A stretch of DNA of 39,983 nt from CAZXFA01 sp964640085 (GTDB lineage Bacteria > Actinomycetota > UBA4738 > HRBIN12). Below, one piece after another: positions 39,981-39,983 of the stretch. Made by a program: the position numbers and the translations under genes. The first letter of the stretch is position 1; every line of letters begins with the position of its first letter. The stretch lies in the NCBI GenBank assembly GCA_964640085.1, contig CAZXFA010000022.1:1-39983 (forward strand). The letters are read 5' to 3'. Under the pieces are notes generated by a model that did no database searches, was not told the origin of the DNA, and saw nothing but the letters and a program-made list of their open reading frames with translations.

Positions 39981-39983
39981 GGC

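Noticed and set aside
1..39983. CRISPR arrays, tRNA or rRNA genes
   Set aside because: No regularly spaced repeats and no tRNA- or rRNA-like sequence noticed on either strand, though a covariance search was not possible.

Overview
The window is 40 kb of very GC-rich chromosome from an actinobacterium (Actinomycetota). The best evidence is a Mycobacterium-like gene order (mec, cysO, cysM, murI, an Rv1339-type metallo-hydrolase, rph, rdgB), an InhA-like enoyl reductase, and the ClpC N-terminus MFERFTDRARR. Several features (moeB inside the sulfur cluster, an NAD-malic enzyme, SelD) differ from mycobacteria, so I expect an uncultured lineage outside the well-studied orders; class is not determined. 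Coding density is high, no intergenic gap exceeds about 210 bases, and I see no tRNA, rRNA, CRISPR, IS element or prophage.

Layout. 1-2554: divergent protease genes clpC (first 18 codons only) and lon. 2583-5592: a quinone-oxidoreductase-like MDR enzyme and an ABC-2 exporter pair. 5600-7694 (minus): a class III aminotransferase followed by two tandem VOC/glyoxalase-like genes. 7845-8316: a cNMP-binding gene broken by two frameshifts. 8330-12969 (minus): malic enzyme, a DUF885 putative peptidase and an adenosine deaminase family gene. 13029-16597: InhA-like enoyl-ACP reductase (plus), a cNMP/CBS/DUF294 nucleotidyltransferase-like protein (minus) and a frameshifted LLM flavin-type oxidoreductase (minus). 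16675-19324: selD, then mec, a moeB-type activating enzyme and cysO. 19477-22749: a large secreted subtilisin-like protease lying between cysO and cysM. 22821-27725: cysM, murI, an MBL-fold hydrolase, rph, rdgB and a histone-deacetylase-like amidohydrolase, the last five joined by start/stop overlaps. 27738-32575 (minus): tetR, ABC ATPase, FtsX-type permease and a frameshifted serine hydrolase, all overlapping. 32731-36401: a PLP decarboxylase, a RodZ-like protein carrying an N-terminal zinc ribbon, and a HypE/AIR-synthase-like protein. 36508-39567: a secreted PhoX-like (DUF839) protein and a secreted endonuclease/exonuclease/phosphatase protein. 39621-39980: a DUF1801 protein.

The main functional unit is a protein-bound cysteine pathway. 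The MoeB-type enzyme would activate the CysO C-terminal Gly-Gly, CysO thiocarboxylate would deliver sulfide to CysM, and Mec would release cysteine from CysO. All four genes are here; the sulfur donor to CysO is not.

Regulatory reading. At least eight genes have a TANNNT-like -10 box 6-9 nt before the start codon and no Shine-Dalgarno, which suggests widespread leaderless transcription. A TGCA-N2-TGCA element occurs three times by eye, each time in the short upstream region of a gene (lon, mec, the EEP gene). Three genes are broken by single missing G/C bases (four events), a pattern that fits sequencing error at least as well as real decay.
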